From Gemmata palustris (GTDB taxonomy: Bacteria; Planctomycetota; Planctomycetia; Gemmatales; Gemmataceae), in NCBI RefSeq assembly GCF_017939745.1, contig NZ_JAGKQQ010000001.1, forward strand, positions 5,642,001-5,706,000: DNA of 64,000 bases. The letters run 5' to 3'. Below, one piece after another: positions 46,555 through 55,391 of the stretch (the stretch's first letter is position 1; the number at the start of each line of letters is the position of its first letter). The notes beneath the pieces were generated by a model, which was not told the origin of the DNA, made no database searches, and was given only the letters and a program-made list of their open reading frames with translations. The position numbers were made by a program, and so were the translations under genes.

Positions 46555-47520
46555 ATGTTCCGTCTCGTTCGGAGCCGCGTCGGCTTCACGCTGATCGAGC
46601 TCCTCGTTGTAATCGCGATTATCGCGATCCTCATTGGGCTGCTCCTGCCCGCCGTCCAGAAGGTGCGCGAAGCGGCCGCGCGGATGAGTTGCTCGAACAA
46701 CATCAAACAGCTCGGTCTGGCGGCACACAATTACCAGAGCGGTAACGGCGTCCTGCCCCCGGGAGCCGATGTCCAGAACGCTGGGTGCGTTGTGTACCTC
46801 CTGCCGTATCTCGAACAGGATAACGCGTTCAAGCTGTTCTCGTTCCAACCGGCGTCCTACACGAACTATTGGAACGACCCGGCTAACCGCCCCCCCTCCA
46901 CCGGGACCGACACGATCCCGCCGCCGCCGAGCCCCCTGCCCATGTACGGAACCCAAGCGAAAATTAAATCGCTGATCTGCCCGGCCACCCCGGACAGCGT
47001 CACGACGGTTCTCATGGCCGTCAACTACGGGACGTCCGGAACTGACTACGCCGGCTCTAACGGCGGTCACGTTTTCTCGTCCGCCCCCGGTCGGTTGGTG
47101 CTTGGGCACTCGAACTACCTCGGTGTCGCCGGCTATTACCCCGGCAACCCGACTCTGGCGGGCATCTTCACTTTCAAGTCGAAGACCAAGATCGAGACCA
47201 TCGGTGACGGTTCGAGCAACACGATGATGTTCGCGGAGTACGCCGGTGGGTACAACGCGTGGGGCGGTAGCGGCGGCATCCCGGACGGCATTATGGGTGC
47301 GGCATGGTCGTGCGGGTTCAATTACACCGGGTTCGGCAGCCCGGCTGCAGATTATCGTGCAGCAGGCGCGTGGGGGGTCTTTAGCGGGGCCCACACCGGT
47401 GGCCGGCTCCACATCTGTTACGGCGACGGCTCCGTGCGCTCCCTCAGCCCGAGCATCGATTTCAGCACGTGGGTCTATCTCAGCGGTATGAACGATGGCG
47501 TCGTCGTCCCCCAGAACTGA
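46555..47520 (+). CDS. DUF1559 protein with type IV pilin-like N-terminus (copy 2)
   Basis: The start at 46555 ([19 protein letters not shown]) precedes the same pilin-like helix and [35 protein letters not shown] as copy 1. The middle is diverged ([28 protein letters not shown]). The C-terminal DG motif is [12 protein letters not shown], with [15 protein letters not shown] at the end. The 321-residue length matches its neighbour. Identity is high only in the first ~60 residues and scattered elsewhere, so the duplication is old or the proteins diversified. Confidence 0.92.
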   Translation: MFRLVRSRVGFTLIELLVVIAIIAILIGLLLPAVQKVREAAARMSCSNNIKQLGLAAHNYQSGNGVLPPGADVQNAGCVVYLLPYLEQDNAFKLFSFQPASYTNYWNDPANRPPSTGTDTIPPPPSPLPMYGTQAKIKSLICPATPDSVTTVLMAVNYGTSGTDYAGSNGGHVFSSAPGRLVLGHSNYLGVAGYYPGNPTLAGIFTFKSKTKIETIGDGSSNTMMFAEYAGGYNAWGGSGGIPDGIMGAAWSCGFNYTGFGSPAADYRAAGAWGVFSGAHTGGRLHICYGDGSVRSLSPSIDFSTWVYLSGMNDGVVVPQN

Positions 47521-47565
47521 TTTTCCCTCGCTCCCGTTCGAGGGTGCCTAACAGGATCAATAATC

Positions 47566-47748
47566 ATGAAGCGCAGTGTGGTACGGGTGACGGTGAGTGG
47601 TTTTCTCCTGGCGCTGGTAATGAGTACCGTGGGCTGCGGAAGTGATGGCAAGGAAGTGAACCCCAAAGCACCGGCAGATGCCCCGAAACTGGAGATGAAA
47701 ACTCCTGCCGGTGCTGGAAAATCTGCTCCGAAGGGCAAAAGTGATTGA
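47566..47748 (+). CDS. Small lipoprotein after the second DUF1559 gene
   Basis: 60 residues: signal peptide MKRSVVRVTVSGFLLALVMSTVGC with a lipobox (STVGC), then a Lys/Pro/Ala-rich tail (KAPADAPKLEMKTPAGAGKSAPKGKSD). It is parallel in position, size and design to the lipoprotein at 45688. Basic tail with few hydrophobics; function unknown. Confidence 0.75.
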   Translation: MKRSVVRVTVSGFLLALVMSTVGCGSDGKEVNPKAPADAPKLEMKTPAGAGKSAPKGKSD

Positions 47749-47774
47749 GGACATGGCTGCCACGGTTAAACAAA

Positions 47775-47812
47775 AATGGAACCGGCGCGCCGAAAATCGC
47801 GCCGGTTCCATT
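47775..47812 (+). terminator. Hairpin after the second lipoprotein gene
   Basis: AATGGAACCGGCGCG (47775-47789) pairs with 47798-47812 across CCGAAAAT, followed by TTCCCG. It lies 27 bp after the stop. Confidence 0.75.
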
Positions 47813-47853
47813 TCCCGTTACCGGCTATCACTGAAATAATTGGTCGCGATGGG

Positions 47854-48354
47854 TCAAAAGAGAGGATCAGGGTAGTAAATATCGAGCAATGGGTGGCCGA
47901 TTTTCGTGGCATCGAACTCCAATCGCACCCGCGTTTGCTCCTGCGTAAATGGAACATGCCCTGCCGGCGGGCGCACCGTCGAGAGCGGTGTCAGGTCCGC
48001 CTCGTAACTCGTGTGGTAGGTCACCCGACCGGCCGTGATCGTGGCTGGATGTACGCACTGCGGAGCGGGCACCCCGACCAACCACTCGACCTCGGTTCGC
48101 AGCATTCCGGGCTTGAGTTTGAATAACATTTGGGTCGTACCCTGTGGGGCGGGTTTCGCCTCGTGGCCGACCGGGGCGACGGTGTCTTCGTCCGTCGTCA
48201 GTGTCGCCCCGGCTACGCCCAGCGCGGGCGGACGGGGGCCGACAATTTGCGGCTGACCGTCGCTAGAGCCCTCCCATACCCACACGACGAACGCCGTGGT
48301 GAGTACGCCGAAGATAATAGCGGAACTTCGGTGTGCCAATCGCTGTAACCGCAT
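47854..48354 (-). CDS. Membrane-anchored hypothetical protein
   Basis: The start at 48354 gives MRLQRLAHRSSAIIFGVLTTAFVVWVW, an N-terminal signal anchor. The 166-residue product then has GATLTTDEDTVAPVG.. and a C-terminal domain MLFKLKPGMLRTEVEWLVGVPAPQ..TAGRVTYHTSYEADL..PFTQEQTRVRLEFDATKIGHPLLDIYYPDPLF. The 'G-M-x-R-x-E-V-E-x-L-V-G-x-P' segment resembles the BamE/SmpA-like lipoprotein motif, suggesting an outer-membrane-related beta domain, but the similarity is short. It is present only in the second cassette, between the lipoprotein and the FolK-SDR gene. Confidence 0.65.
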   Translation of the reverse strand: MRLQRLAHRSSAIIFGVLTTAFVVWVWEGSSDGQPQIVGPRPPALGVAGATLTTDEDTVAPVGHEAKPAPQGTTQMLFKLKPGMLRTEVEWLVGVPAPQCVHPATITAGRVTYHTSYEADLTPLSTVRPPAGHVPFTQEQTRVRLEFDATKIGHPLLDIYYPDPLF

Positions 48355-48617
48355 GTTCGGCCCCGCATCGGAATGCCCACAGGCGTGGTGAAAGCAATCA
48401 GGCTGGTATTCGCCGCTCCGAAAATGATCTTTTCGCAACTCGTGCTCGGAGCGCCTTTCAAACACGCCCAGTCACTGGTTTTGGTGAGGTTCATCAAAAC
48501 TGGCGACTCATAAATTTTCCTGCCGCTACTTGTGCAAATCAAGCCCGAATAGGTAGTCCCGGCAAGCGTTATCTGAATAAGATTTAAAGTGTGAGCCATT
48601 CGCCATTTCTTTTACAA

Positions 48618-49922
48618 TCACGCCCGGACGGCGCCGCCGTTGACGCGGATCGTCTGACCGGTGACGAACGCGGCGCCCGGGCTCGCCAGCCACCGTGCAG
48701 TCGCCGCCACGTCTTCGGGCAACCCCCATACCCCCAGCGGCGTTTCCTCCCGCACACGGTCCTGCCACACCGGAGAAGCCGTTTCGCCCCACGCGGTGCG
48801 AATCCACCCCGGCGCGATGCAGTTCACGCGAACCTCCGGCGCGAGGGAAAGTGAGAGGCTGCGCGTGAAGCACGTTACCGCTCCCTTTACGGCCGCGAAC
48901 AACTGCCCGCTGTCGCCTTCCATACCCGTTTCGGCCTGATCCCACCCGATGGTAATGATGCACCCGCGCCCGCGCTCTTTCATGCGCGCGCCGATGTCCC
49001 GGGAGAGGTGCATCGTGGCTTTCAGGTCGATGGCGAGCAGGGCGTCCAATTTTTCGTCGAAGGACCATTTCGCCGCGTCGCCGGTGAGTGTGTCCGCGCC
49101 CGCGTTGCACACGAGGATATCCAAGCCGCCAAAGGCGTCCCAGGCGCGGTTCGCGAGTCTCTCCACTGCGCCCGGGGTACTCAGGTCTTCGCCCACGCCC
49201 GTAACCCGGACACCCTTGTCGCGGTACGAACGCAGCACCGCGTCCGTAGCCGTCCCAAATGCGATTACGTCGCTCTCGTGTTCGTCGAGTGACGGCGGAA
49301 TGAACCCGCGCCCGTGCAGGACCACGTCGGCGCCGTGATCCGCGAACGCAGTTGCAATCGCCCGGCCGATGCCGGACGTGGACCCGGTAACGAGCGCGCG
49401 GAGCCCGGACAGCTCGCGCGACGCCGACCCGCGCGGGGCCGCCAGTACGCGGATGTCGTCGCGCGCGACCGCGGACGCGAGTTCCCGGACCGTCTTCTTT
49501 GATATCGGGTGAACCACGTCCGGCGCGATCTCCGCGAGCGGCACCAACACGAACGCGCGCTCGTGCATCCGCGGGTGCGGGACGATCAGTTCCGGGGTGT
49601 CGATAACGGCACTATCGTACAGGATGAGGTCGAGATCGAGTGTACGAGGAGAATTCGTTTCCGCGCGCACGCGGCCGAACTGTCGTTCGATGCGGTGCAG
49701 GAGCTGGAGCAAATCTTGAGGGGAACGGTCCGTCTCGACAATAGCGACCGCGTTCAGGAACTCGCCGGACCCAGGCGGGCAGTTTACGGGTGCGGTTTCG
49801 TAAAACTCGGACCGCGCGACCACGCGCAAGCCCGGTTCAGCACGGAGGCGCTGAACGGCGGCGGAGAGTGTGGCCCAGCGGTCGCCGAGATTGGAGCCGA
49901 GCGCAATGTGTGCGAGTGCCAT
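48618..49922 (-). CDS. folK: Fusion: HPPK (FolK) plus short-chain dehydrogenase/reductase
   Basis: The 434-residue protein starts at 49922 (MALAHIALGSNLGDRWATL). Residues 1-~160 are 6-hydroxymethyl-dihydropterin pyrophosphokinase, with ALGSNLGDR, RVRAETNSPRTLDLDLILYD and VPHPRMHERAFVLVPLAEI, the folate-pathway kinase. Residues ~172-434 are an SDR domain: TGSTSGIG (179-186), LVCNAGAD and GQTIRVNGGA. The catalytic YxxxK is F342-x3-K346 and the usual Ser region reads IITIGWDQAE, so the active site is atypical. FolM/PTR1-type SDRs reduce pterins, making a folate-linked role plausible. Its 3' end has a duplicate at 45960. Confidence 0.85.
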   Translation of the reverse strand: MALAHIALGSNLGDRWATLSAAVQRLRAEPGLRVVARSEFYETAPVNCPPGSGEFLNAVAIVETDRSPQDLLQLLHRIERQFGRVRAETNSPRTLDLDLILYDSAVIDTPELIVPHPRMHERAFVLVPLAEIAPDVVHPISKKTVRELASAVARDDIRVLAAPRGSASRELSGLRALVTGSTSGIGRAIATAFADHGADVVLHGRGFIPPSLDEHESDVIAFGTATDAVLRSYRDKGVRVTGVGEDLSTPGAVERLANRAWDAFGGLDILVCNAGADTLTGDAAKWSFDEKLDALLAIDLKATMHLSRDIGARMKERGRGCIITIGWDQAETGMEGDSGQLFAAVKGAVTCFTRSLSLSLAPEVRVNCIAPGWIRTAWGETASPVWQDRVREETPLGVWGLPEDVAATARWLASPGAAFVTGQTIRVNGGAVRA

Positions 49923-50012
49923 AGTTCGCGGGTGCCAGTGTCGGTACACGGTCCACAAGGGCACTTGAGCCCTTGTAGTACCTTAACTGGAACCGGCGCC
50001 CCGGAACGGCAA

Positions 50013-50252
50013 CTACTTCTTCCCGCCCGCTTTCGCACCGGCTGCGGGGGCGGCGTCGCCTTCGGCCGCTTCCTTCTTGACCTTCTTTTTCAGTGCGACC
50101 TTCTGAACGCGGGTCTTCGGCAGTCCGTATGGGCTGCGGTCGGAACCGAATTGGCCGTTCTCCAACATCTTCGCGATGCGCTCGGCGCGGGTCAGGACGC
50201 ACCGCTGACGGGACATGCCGGCTTTGCGCTTCAAGCTCTTGTCGATGGACAT
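50013..50252 (-). CDS. Small basic protein (TIGR04137 family)
   Basis: The 79-residue protein starts at 50252 (MSIDKSLKRKAGMSRQRCVLTRAERIAKMLENGQF), preceded by the A/C-rich leader AACACCGAGCACCGAACACG. The sequence matches the TIGR04137 small basic protein of the Planctomycetes-Verrucomicrobia-Chlamydiae group: S-I-D-(R/K)-SL, R-x-R-N/C-V-L-(T/S)-R-(A/S)-ERI, and GLPKTRV. The tail is Lys/Ala-rich. It is thought to be ribosome- or nucleic-acid-associated, but the function is not established. The long upstream frame on this strand is antisense to larA and not real. Confidence 0.88.
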   Translation of the reverse strand: MSIDKSLKRKAGMSRQRCVLTRAERIAKMLENGQFGSDRSPYGLPKTRVQKVALKKKVKKEAAEGDAAPAAGAKAGGKK

Positions 50253-50396
50253 TGTCGTGTTCGGTGCTCGGTGTTCAATGTTCGGGGTCGGGGCGACAGG
50301 GCCATCGACCACCGCGAAATGTGATACTATAACCCCTACATTCAGACGGCAAGCCAACCTCTCCGTCTTCCCGCGGCCCCGGCCCGAACACTGCCC

Positions 50397-51674
50397 ATGC
50401 AACTGACACTCGACTACGGCAAAACCGGCCTTCCCGTCACGCTCCCGGACAACCGGCTCGTTGCACCGCCGCTGGCGATCAAGCCCGCGGCCCCGCTCCC
50501 GGACCCGGCTGCGGCCCTCGAAACGGCGCTCGCGAACCCGATCGGCACGCGCCCGCTGGCGGAACTGGCCTGGGGGAAGAAGACCGCGTGCGTCGTGGTG
50601 TGCGACATCACCCGACCGGTACCGAACAAGCTCATTCTCCCGCCGCTCCTGCGCACGCTCGAGGCGGCGGGCGTTCCGCGAAGCGGCATCACGGTTCTCG
50701 TGGCGACCGGTCTGCACCGGCCGAACGAGGGCGAGGAATTGGTCGAACTCGTGGGGGAATTCGTCGCCACCAACTATCGGTGCGAGAACCACCACGGCAA
50801 GGTGAAGGACGAGCACGACTACTTGGGCACCACGCCAAAGGGCGTGCCCGCCTGGATCGACCACCGCTACACGCGCGCGGAACTCAAGATCACCACGGGC
50901 TTGATCGAGCCGCACCTCATGGCGGGCTACAGCGGCGGGCGGAAACTCATCTGCCCGGGTATCGCGGCGCTCGAAACGGTGAGGGTGTGGCACGGCCCGA
51001 AGTTCCTCGAACACCCGCGCGCCGATTGCGGCAGTGTCGAGGGGAACCCGGTCCACGAGGAGAACACCCGAATCGCGCTCATGGCCGGGTGCGACTTCAT
51101 CGTGAACGTGTGCATCGACGGTCAGCGCCGCGTCACGGGCTTGTGGGCCGGCGACATGATCGCGGCCTGGGAAGAGGGGGTGCGCTTCTGTCGCGACGTG
51201 GTGCGCGCGGGCGTGCCCGAGCCGGTCGACGTGGTGGTGACGAGCTGCGCCGGCTACCCGCTCGATACGACGTGGTACCAAGCGGTGAAGGGGCTGACCG
51301 GTGCGCTACCCATCGTGCGCAAGGGCGGCACGATTGTTCTCGCCGCGAGCCTCACGGAAGGACTGGGGAGCCACGAGTTCCGTGAACAGTTGGAGCGCTA
51401 CGAAGCCAACGGTGAATACGATCGGCCGTCGGCGTCCGAAACGTGCGAGATGGACGAATGGCAGTTGGTGATGCTGAAGAAGGTGCTCTCGCACTGCCGC
51501 GTGAAAGTGGTCAGTGGCGGAATCCCGGCCGATGTGCTGCGCCGCTGCCGCGTGGAACCGGTGGAATCCGTGGAGCGAGCCGTCGCCGATTCACTGGCGG
51601 AGTACGGCCCCGACGCGACGCTCGCCGTCATCCCAAAGGGGCCGTATGTGCTGCCCGTCGTCGCGTCGGTGTGA
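50397..51674 (+). CDS. LarA-type lactate racemase domain protein (nickel-pincer family)
   Basis: The 425-residue protein of the LarA fold has the DxxRP loop [15 protein letters not shown] (D70, R73, P74), [34 protein letters not shown] and [19 protein letters not shown], containing the Lys that carries the nickel-pincer cofactor in LarA. LarA family members racemise or epimerise 2-hydroxy acids. Planctomycete homologs often act on other substrates. No larB/larC/larE cofactor genes are in the window; the substrate is therefore unknown. It starts 145 bp after the divergent small basic protein gene. Confidence 0.82.
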   Translation: MQLTLDYGKTGLPVTLPDNRLVAPPLAIKPAAPLPDPAAALETALANPIGTRPLAELAWGKKTACVVVCDITRPVPNKLILPPLLRTLEAAGVPRSGITVLVATGLHRPNEGEELVELVGEFVATNYRCENHHGKVKDEHDYLGTTPKGVPAWIDHRYTRAELKITTGLIEPHLMAGYSGGRKLICPGIAALETVRVWHGPKFLEHPRADCGSVEGNPVHEENTRIALMAGCDFIVNVCIDGQRRVTGLWAGDMIAAWEEGVRFCRDVVRAGVPEPVDVVVTSCAGYPLDTTWYQAVKGLTGALPIVRKGGTIVLAASLTEGLGSHEFREQLERYEANGEYDRPSASETCEMDEWQLVMLKKVLSHCRVKVVSGGIPADVLRRCRVEPVESVERAVADSLAEYGPDATLAVIPKGPYVLPVVASV

Positions 51675-51969
51675 CCGGATTCGAGGGCACCGGTTCACAA
51701 GACCGGCGCCATTGAAGGGATTCGCGCGAAGACATTGGGCCACTCACGTCTTCGCGAGCCGCTCGACCGACACTTTTTCAGTTTCGACCCGCAAGTAAAT
51801 CGCCCGCGCTTATTCAGTGGCCGTGCCGAGTGCGACCACCGCGAGCACCCGCACAAGACAGAACCGTAGCACCGGCGTCTCCCTGAAGATGAAGGGCGAA
51901 ACGGATGACACCTTGAGTTCCGCGTGCGTGTAAACTGGCGGCGCCGGCTCGTTACTCAGGAGGTTCACA

Positions 51970-52851
51970 ATGTCGCTTTCCCGCCGCCAGTTTCTTGCCG
52001 CGTCCGCCACCGTCGCGTCCGCGGGCTTTGGTGCCGCCATCGATCCGATCAAGCGTCCCGGTGACAAGCCGGACCTGAAACTGGCACTGGCCGCGTACAG
52101 CATGAGGCAGTTCCTCGACCTGAAAAAGCCGACGATGACCCTGTTCGAGTTTATCGACCTCGCGGCCGACCTGCCGCTCGACGCGATCGAACTCACGTCC
52201 TACTACTGGGCGGAAACGACCGACGCTTATGCCGAGAAACTGAAAGCACACGCGACCAAAAAGAAACTCGCGATCTCGGGTGTACCGGTTGGCAACAATT
52301 TCTGCGTGCGGGACGAGGCCAAGTACAAGCTGGAAATTCAGAAGGTGAAGGACTGGACCGTGCTAGCGGCGAAGGTGGGCGCAACGACCGTGCGCATCTT
52401 CGCCGGCGCGCTCGAAAAAGGCGACACTCTGGAAGCAGCGCAAAAGCGCGTGGTCGCGGCGGTAAACGAGTGCTGTGAAGTCGCCGAAAAACACGGCATA
52501 TCACTCGCGCTGGAGAACCACGGCGGCATCACCGACACACCCGAGCACCTCCTCGACCTGGTGAAACCGGTGAAGAGCAAGGCCCTCGGTGTGAACATCG
52601 ACACGGGCAACTTCAAAACCACCGATCCCTACGCGGACATTGCGAAGATCGCCCCCTACGGCGTGGTGTCGCAGGTGAAGACCGAGGTGTACCCCGGTGG
52701 GAAGGTCCAGGACGCGGACCTCGCTCGAGTCGTGAAGATCCTCAAGGACGCGAACTTCCACGGGTTCGTCGCGCTGGAGTACGAGGGGAAGGAAGACCCG
52801 AAAGTCGCCGTGCCGAAGCACGTCAAAGAACTGCGAAAGCTGATTGGGTGA
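51970..52851 (+). CDS. Tat-exported sugar phosphate isomerase/epimerase-like TIM-barrel protein
   Basis: A strong ribosome binding site (CAGGAGG) precedes the ATG at 51970. The N-terminus MSLSRRQFLAASATVASAGFGA has the Tat twin-Arg. The following ~270 residues are a xylose-isomerase-like TIM barrel: FEFIDLAADLPLDAIELTSYYW, KLAISGVPVGNNFCV, GATTVRIFAGALEKG, KHGISLALENHGGITD (metal Glu), ALGVNIDTGNF, VVSQVKTEV and FVALEYEGKEDP. Such proteins act on sugars or inositol derivatives in the periplasm. The start is 119 bp after a gap with no other gene; a family B repeat follows the stop. Confidence 0.88.
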   Translation: MSLSRRQFLAASATVASAGFGAAIDPIKRPGDKPDLKLALAAYSMRQFLDLKKPTMTLFEFIDLAADLPLDAIELTSYYWAETTDAYAEKLKAHATKKKLAISGVPVGNNFCVRDEAKYKLEIQKVKDWTVLAAKVGATTVRIFAGALEKGDTLEAAQKRVVAAVNECCEVAEKHGISLALENHGGITDTPEHLLDLVKPVKSKALGVNIDTGNFKTTDPYADIAKIAPYGVVSQVKTEVYPGGKVQDADLARVVKILKDANFHGFVALEYEGKEDPKVAVPKHVKELRKLIG

Positions 52852-52867
52852 CAGGCCCCACTCGTAG

Positions 52868-52942
52868 GCGAACCCCGCCCGCAAGGGCGGCGGGTGGCGC
52901 TCTCGTGGAACGGCACCCCCCGCCCTTGCGGGCGGGGTTCAC
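52868..52942. repeat. Palindromic repeat, family B (copy 2)
   Basis: GCGAACCCCGCCCGCAAGGG.. (52868-52890) pairs with the inverse at 52920-52942 across a ~29-bp loop. It matches the arms of the repeat at 12419-12493 (GCGAACCCCG and GGGGTTC ends). It overlaps the 3' end of the minus-strand phosphatase-family gene. Confidence 0.8.
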
Positions 52943-54354
52943 CTTACCTGCGGTCCGTGCGGGCCGGGTTCGCCTTGCTCCAGTCCCAGCGCGGTCAGCA
53001 GCATGTCCTTCACCTGCGTCATAGGTACGCTCGCGGCGGGCATCGGGCCGTGGCCGATGAGGATGGGCCGGTCCAATGGGTCGGCCGCCGCGAGGCCGTG
53101 ACTGCCGCGCACGATCGCCCCGTCGAGTGGGACCACGTCGAACGTCGTGCGGAACCCGAGTTTTTTCTGGAGGAGCCGGCGCGCGCTGTGGAGCTTGGGG
53201 AACCGCAACCGCGGGTCGAAGAACAGTTCGCACGGATCGAAGCCCGGTTTCGCGTGAATGGCCACCGCGTGGGCGTAATCCGGGCAGAGCGCGTCGTCGA
53301 GCCAGAACGGGTACGCGAACCAGGCGTCCGGCTCGGACAGCAGCACGAGGTCGCCGCTCCGCTGGTGGTTGAGGCCGAGCTCGGCGCGCTCCTCACCGAC
53401 GTACAACTTTGCGACGCCGGGCACCGCGGCGAGAACCGCGCGCACGCGGGCGAGGTCTTCGGAATCGCGAACGTAGACGTGTGCGAGTTGGTGATCGACC
53501 ACCGCGAACGCCCGCGAGCCGTACAGATCGAGCTGCTCACCGAACGGCCCCTGGCGCACTTCCAGTAACTCGGCTTCGCGCAGCGCGCGGTTCAGGTACA
53601 CCGGGCGCGTCACGTCGCAGTGCCCGTACTCACTCACCACCCACACTTGCGCGCCGAGTTGAGTGGCCATATCGAGTATCGGCGCGCAGGCGTCGTCGAG
53701 TTCCTTCACGCACTTCGCCATGTCACAGCCGCTCGGCCCGAACCGCTGCGGGTCGTAGTCGAGGTGCGGCAAATACACGAGCGTCAGAGTCGGCTTCTCG
53801 AACTGCATGACGTTGGCGGCGGCATTGGCGATCCACTGCGTGGACTTCAACCCGGCCATCGGTCCCCAGAACGACGGGAACGGGAACTTCCCGTACACGC
53901 GCTCCAGGCCCTCGGCGATTTCCGGCGGCGAGCCGGTGATGCCGAACGCCTTGTTACCGTCCACCGCGTAGTGCGGTTTCGGCGTCACGGAAATGTCCAC
54001 CGCGGCGCCCTGGTTGAACCACCAGAACAACTTCGCGCTCTTGAACTCCTTGTTGCGCTCCTTCGCGCGCTGCCGGGCCGTTTCGTACACGGGCACGGCC
54101 TGGATGAGTCGATTGGATTGCTGCCAGAACCGGACCTCGTTCGTGCTGTGGAACCGCCACCCGTTCGCAACCACCCCGTGCTTGTTCGGCATCACGCCCG
54201 TGAGAAGTGTGGCCTGTGCGGTACACGTGACGGCCGGGAGCACCTCCGGCATGTCGGTGTACCAGCCGGTCGCCGCGAGCGCTTTGAGGCGCGGGGCGTG
54301 CTCGAGGAGCCGGGGCGTAAGACCGACCGCGTTGATTAGTACGATTGGTTGCAT
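52939..54354 (-). CDS. Alkaline-phosphatase/nucleotide-pyrophosphatase-family protein
   Basis: The start at 54354 (MQPIVLINAVGLTPRLLEHAP) gives 471 residues; the much longer upstream frame lies over the divergent aldo/keto reductase. The AP superfamily is indicated by the nucleophile loop LPAVTCTAQATLLTGVMPNKHGVVANGWRF and LTLVYLPHLDYDPQRFGP, VVSEYGHCDV, SRAFAVVDHQLAHVYV and IVRGSHGLAAADPLDRPILIG. The usual first-motif Asp (D-G-x-R) is replaced (INAVGLTP), and VVSEYGH replaces DHGM, so metal ligands differ from classical NPPs. I recognise this variant as a recurrent bacterial family of unknown substrate. It is divergent from the reductase gene. Confidence 0.8.
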   Translation of the reverse strand: MQPIVLINAVGLTPRLLEHAPRLKALAATGWYTDMPEVLPAVTCTAQATLLTGVMPNKHGVVANGWRFHSTNEVRFWQQSNRLIQAVPVYETARQRAKERNKEFKSAKLFWWFNQGAAVDISVTPKPHYAVDGNKAFGITGSPPEIAEGLERVYGKFPFPSFWGPMAGLKSTQWIANAAANVMQFEKPTLTLVYLPHLDYDPQRFGPSGCDMAKCVKELDDACAPILDMATQLGAQVWVVSEYGHCDVTRPVYLNRALREAELLEVRQGPFGEQLDLYGSRAFAVVDHQLAHVYVRDSEDLARVRAVLAAVPGVAKLYVGEERAELGLNHQRSGDLVLLSEPDAWFAYPFWLDDALCPDYAHAVAIHAKPGFDPCELFFDPRLRFPKLHSARRLLQKKLGFRTTFDVVPLDGAIVRGSHGLAAADPLDRPILIGHGPMPAASVPMTQVKDMLLTALGLEQGEPGPHGPQVR

Positions 54355-54411
54355 ACGAACACGGTATCGAGGCGAAGCCCGTCCGTCAGGGCGGGAGCGA
54401 GGAGCGACGAA

Positions 54412-55374
54412 ATGCAGACGCGACGACTCGGCAATTCGGACCTGAATATCACTACGATCGGTTTCGGGGCGTGGGCCATCGGCGGCGGCGATTGGGCGTT
54501 CGGTTGGGGACCGCAGGACGACGCGGACAGCATCGCCACAATCCGCGGCGCGCTGGACCTCGGCATCAACTGGATCGATACCGCCGCGGTGTACGGGCTG
54601 GGGCACTCGGAAGAGGTGGTCGCGAAGGCGCTCGAAGGCGTGAAGAATCGCCCGTATGTGTTCACGAAGTGCGCCCGCGTGTGGGACGAGCACCGGCAAA
54701 TCGGGAAGAGCCTGAAGGCCGCGAGCATCCGCGCGGAGTGCGAGGCCAGTCTCAAGCGCCTGAAGGTGGACGTGATCGACCTGTACCAGGTCCACTGGCC
54801 CGAACCGCCGGAAGACATCGACGAGGGCTGGCAGACCGTTGTGAAACTCAAGGAAGAGGGCAAGATCCGCTGGGCCGGGGTGTCGAATTTCAGCGCGGAA
54901 CAGATGGCGCAGGTGTCCGAATTCGGGCCGATCACCTCGCTTCAACCGCCGTACTCGATGATCCGACCCGAGGTGGAAGCGAGCGTGCTGCCGTACTGTC
55001 TCGCGAACAACATCGGGGTGATCGCGTACTCGCCAATGGCGAGCGGCCTGTTGACCGGCGCGATGACGCGCGAGCGCATTGCCGCAATGCCCGCGGACGA
55101 TTGGCGCAAGGAGAAGAACAGGCACTACCAGGAACCGCTGCTGACGCGGAACCTGAACCTCGTCGAGCTGCTGAAAACGATCGGTGCGCGACACGGGCAC
55201 ACGCCGGGCGAGGTCGCGATCGCATGGGCGCTGCGCCACCCGGCCGTGACCGGTGCCATCGTGGGTGCTCGGAAGCCGGGCCAACTGAAGGAACTGGTCG
55301 GCGCGGCCGATTGGCGGTTGACGCCGGCCGAGATCGGTGAGATAGATGGGTACTTGAAAGCGAACCCGGCGTGA
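54412..55374 (+). CDS. Aldo/keto reductase
   Basis: The start at 54412 (MQTRRLGNSDLNITTIGFG) has GGAGCGACGAA before it. The 320-residue NADPH-dependent (beta/alpha)8 enzyme has the catalytic tetrad visible: D in WIDTAAVYGLGHSEE with Y in the same motif, K in FTKCARVW, H in LYQVHWPEPPE. AKR signatures ..AGVSNFS, IAYSPMASGLLTG and ..GAIVGARKPGQL support cofactor binding. The substrate is unknown; related members reduce sugar aldehydes. It lies 57 bp from the divergent phosphatase start and 17 bp from the antitoxin-like gene. Confidence 0.9.
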   Translation: MQTRRLGNSDLNITTIGFGAWAIGGGDWAFGWGPQDDADSIATIRGALDLGINWIDTAAVYGLGHSEEVVAKALEGVKNRPYVFTKCARVWDEHRQIGKSLKAASIRAECEASLKRLKVDVIDLYQVHWPEPPEDIDEGWQTVVKLKEEGKIRWAGVSNFSAEQMAQVSEFGPITSLQPPYSMIRPEVEASVLPYCLANNIGVIAYSPMASGLLTGAMTRERIAAMPADDWRKEKNRHYQEPLLTRNLNLVELLKTIGARHGHTPGEVAIAWALRHPAVTGAIVGARKPGQLKELVGAADWRLTPAEIGEIDGYLKANPA

Positions 55375-55391
55375 GCGCAGGAGGCAAAACA

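Noticed and set aside
50013-51281. 422-codon minus-strand frame containing the small basic protein
   Set aside because: Only the last 79 codons from 50252 match the TIGR04137 family; the rest is antisense to the LarA-like gene.
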